A program made the translations under genes and the position numbers. The notes under the pieces are model-generated. The model was not told the origin of the DNA, did no database searches, and saw only the letters and a program-made list of their open reading frames with translations. From positions 1 through 5,774 of the forward strand of contig JAPXKQ010000141.1 in the NCBI GenBank assembly GCA_033809995.1: a DNA stretch of 5,774 bases, read 5' to 3'. Below, piece by piece: positions 5,600 to 5,774 of the stretch. The number at the start of each line of letters is the position of its first letter. Position 1 is the first letter of the stretch. The stretch comes from Paratissierella sp033809995. GTDB lineage: Bacteria > Bacillota > Clostridia > Tissierellales > Tissierellaceae.

Positions 5600-5718
5600 T
5601 TGAGGAAATTGCATAATTAGCTTTTTTAATCAAGGTTAAAAAAGAGTATAAAGAATTAGCCCATTAATAAATGGGATTTTGAAATTATTATTAATATTTT
5701 CAACAGTAAAATCCTCAA
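5600..5718. mobile_element. Short non-coding inverted-repeat element (MITE- or IS-remnant-like), including the right copy of the 105-bp repeat
   Basis: Positions 5600-5704 are the exact inverse of 128-232. Fourteen bases further on, the sequence ends in TCCTCAA (5712-5718), the reverse complement of the TTGAGGA with which the element begins, giving imperfect terminal repeats (TTGAGGAAATTGC against TTGAGGATTTTAC). Inside are two hairpins: CTTTTTTAA/TTAAAAAAG (5621-5644) and CCCATT/AATGGG (5660-5675). At 119 bp with no ORF it fits an internally deleted derivative of the element whose fuller copy begins at the left edge. No clear target-site duplication is visible, so the outer limits are uncertain. 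Confidence 0.5.
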
Positions 5719-5774
5719 TTCTTAGTATATTTATATAGTTTGTTAAGCTGCTTTACTCAAAGATTTCATTGTGT
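5719..5774. other. Right-edge stretch without a supportable gene
   Basis: This is AT-rich sequence. On the minus strand one frame is open from the window edge to a TAA at 5743-5745, ending MKSLSKAA. It could be the C-terminus of a gene upstream of copy B, but eight or nine codons are too few to support a call. Confidence 0.3.

Larger units (their letters stand above)
4102..5602. repeat. 1501-bp perfect direct repeat, copy B (promoter + aminotransferase)
   Basis: This is the partner of 313-1813, same orientation, no mismatch seen. The left edge falls in the 29-nt gap between the aminotransferase stop codon and the transporter start, just upstream of the transporter ribosome binding site at 4086-4091. 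The right edge coincides, with a 3-bp overlap, with the start of the 105-bp inverted repeat at 5600. Because this copy sits in a tidy operon with a terminator, it is the more likely parent, although gene conversion or an assembly error cannot be excluded from sequence alone. Confidence 0.97.

Noticed and set aside
128..5718. CRISPR array, riboswitch, tRNA or defence system
   Set aside because: I saw no regularly spaced short repeats, no conserved riboswitch core in the leaders (only about 53 nt long), no tRNA cloverleaf, and no nuclease or effector domains. The two long repeats are a gene duplication and an inverted element.
5743..5774. Possible C-terminus of an upstream minus-strand gene (ends MKSLSKAA)
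   Set aside because: Too few codons are visible to tell it from chance; kept only as a remark in the right-edge entry.

Overview
The window is AT-rich, uses AGA/TTA/ATA-type codons, and carries strong GGAGG-type ribosome binding sites. Together with a MetS/SNF-type amino-acid transporter this suggests a low-GC Firmicute, most likely an amino-acid-using member of the Clostridia/Tissierellia. That placement is inference; no taxonomic marker gene is present. All recognisable genes lie on the minus strand, so the text below runs from high to low coordinates.

Right to left, the layout is as follows. (1) A short inverted-repeat element at 5600-5718 looks like a MITE or IS remnant. (2) A promoter and a gene for a fold-type I PLP-dependent aminotransferase (copy B, 455 aa) come next. 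(3) 29 nt later there is an SNF/NSS-family sodium-coupled amino-acid transporter (502 aa). (4) 17 nt after that is a 41-aa single-span protein at 2429-2554 that reads as a MetS-type small subunit of such transporters. (5) An intrinsic terminator closes this three-gene operon at about 2340-2380. (6) A decayed metallo-beta-lactamase-fold gene at 1823-2269 carries an in-frame stop and two frameshifts. (7) A second copy of the aminotransferase with its own promoter (copy A) follows, identical to copy B. (8) A strong 15-bp hairpin lies downstream of copy A. (9) A 105-bp sequence at 128-232 is the inverted copy of 5600-5704. (10) The first 16 codons of a protein, possibly a transposase, run off the left edge, with their ribosome binding site buried in a long hairpin.

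The main structural fact is a 1501-bp perfect direct repeat (313-1813 = 4102-5602, constant offset 3789) holding exactly one promoter-aminotransferase unit. Copy B heads the transporter operon and copy A stands alone. The whole block is bracketed by inverted 105-bp sequences, so this looks like a mobile-element-associated gene-dosage duplication. Functionally, the operon suggests uptake of an amino acid by the transporter with its small subunit, followed by PLP-dependent conversion in the cytosol. The substrate cannot be read from the sequence. The aminotransferase appears to lack the usual Asp and Tyr that contact the PLP ring, so its chemistry may not be ordinary transamination.
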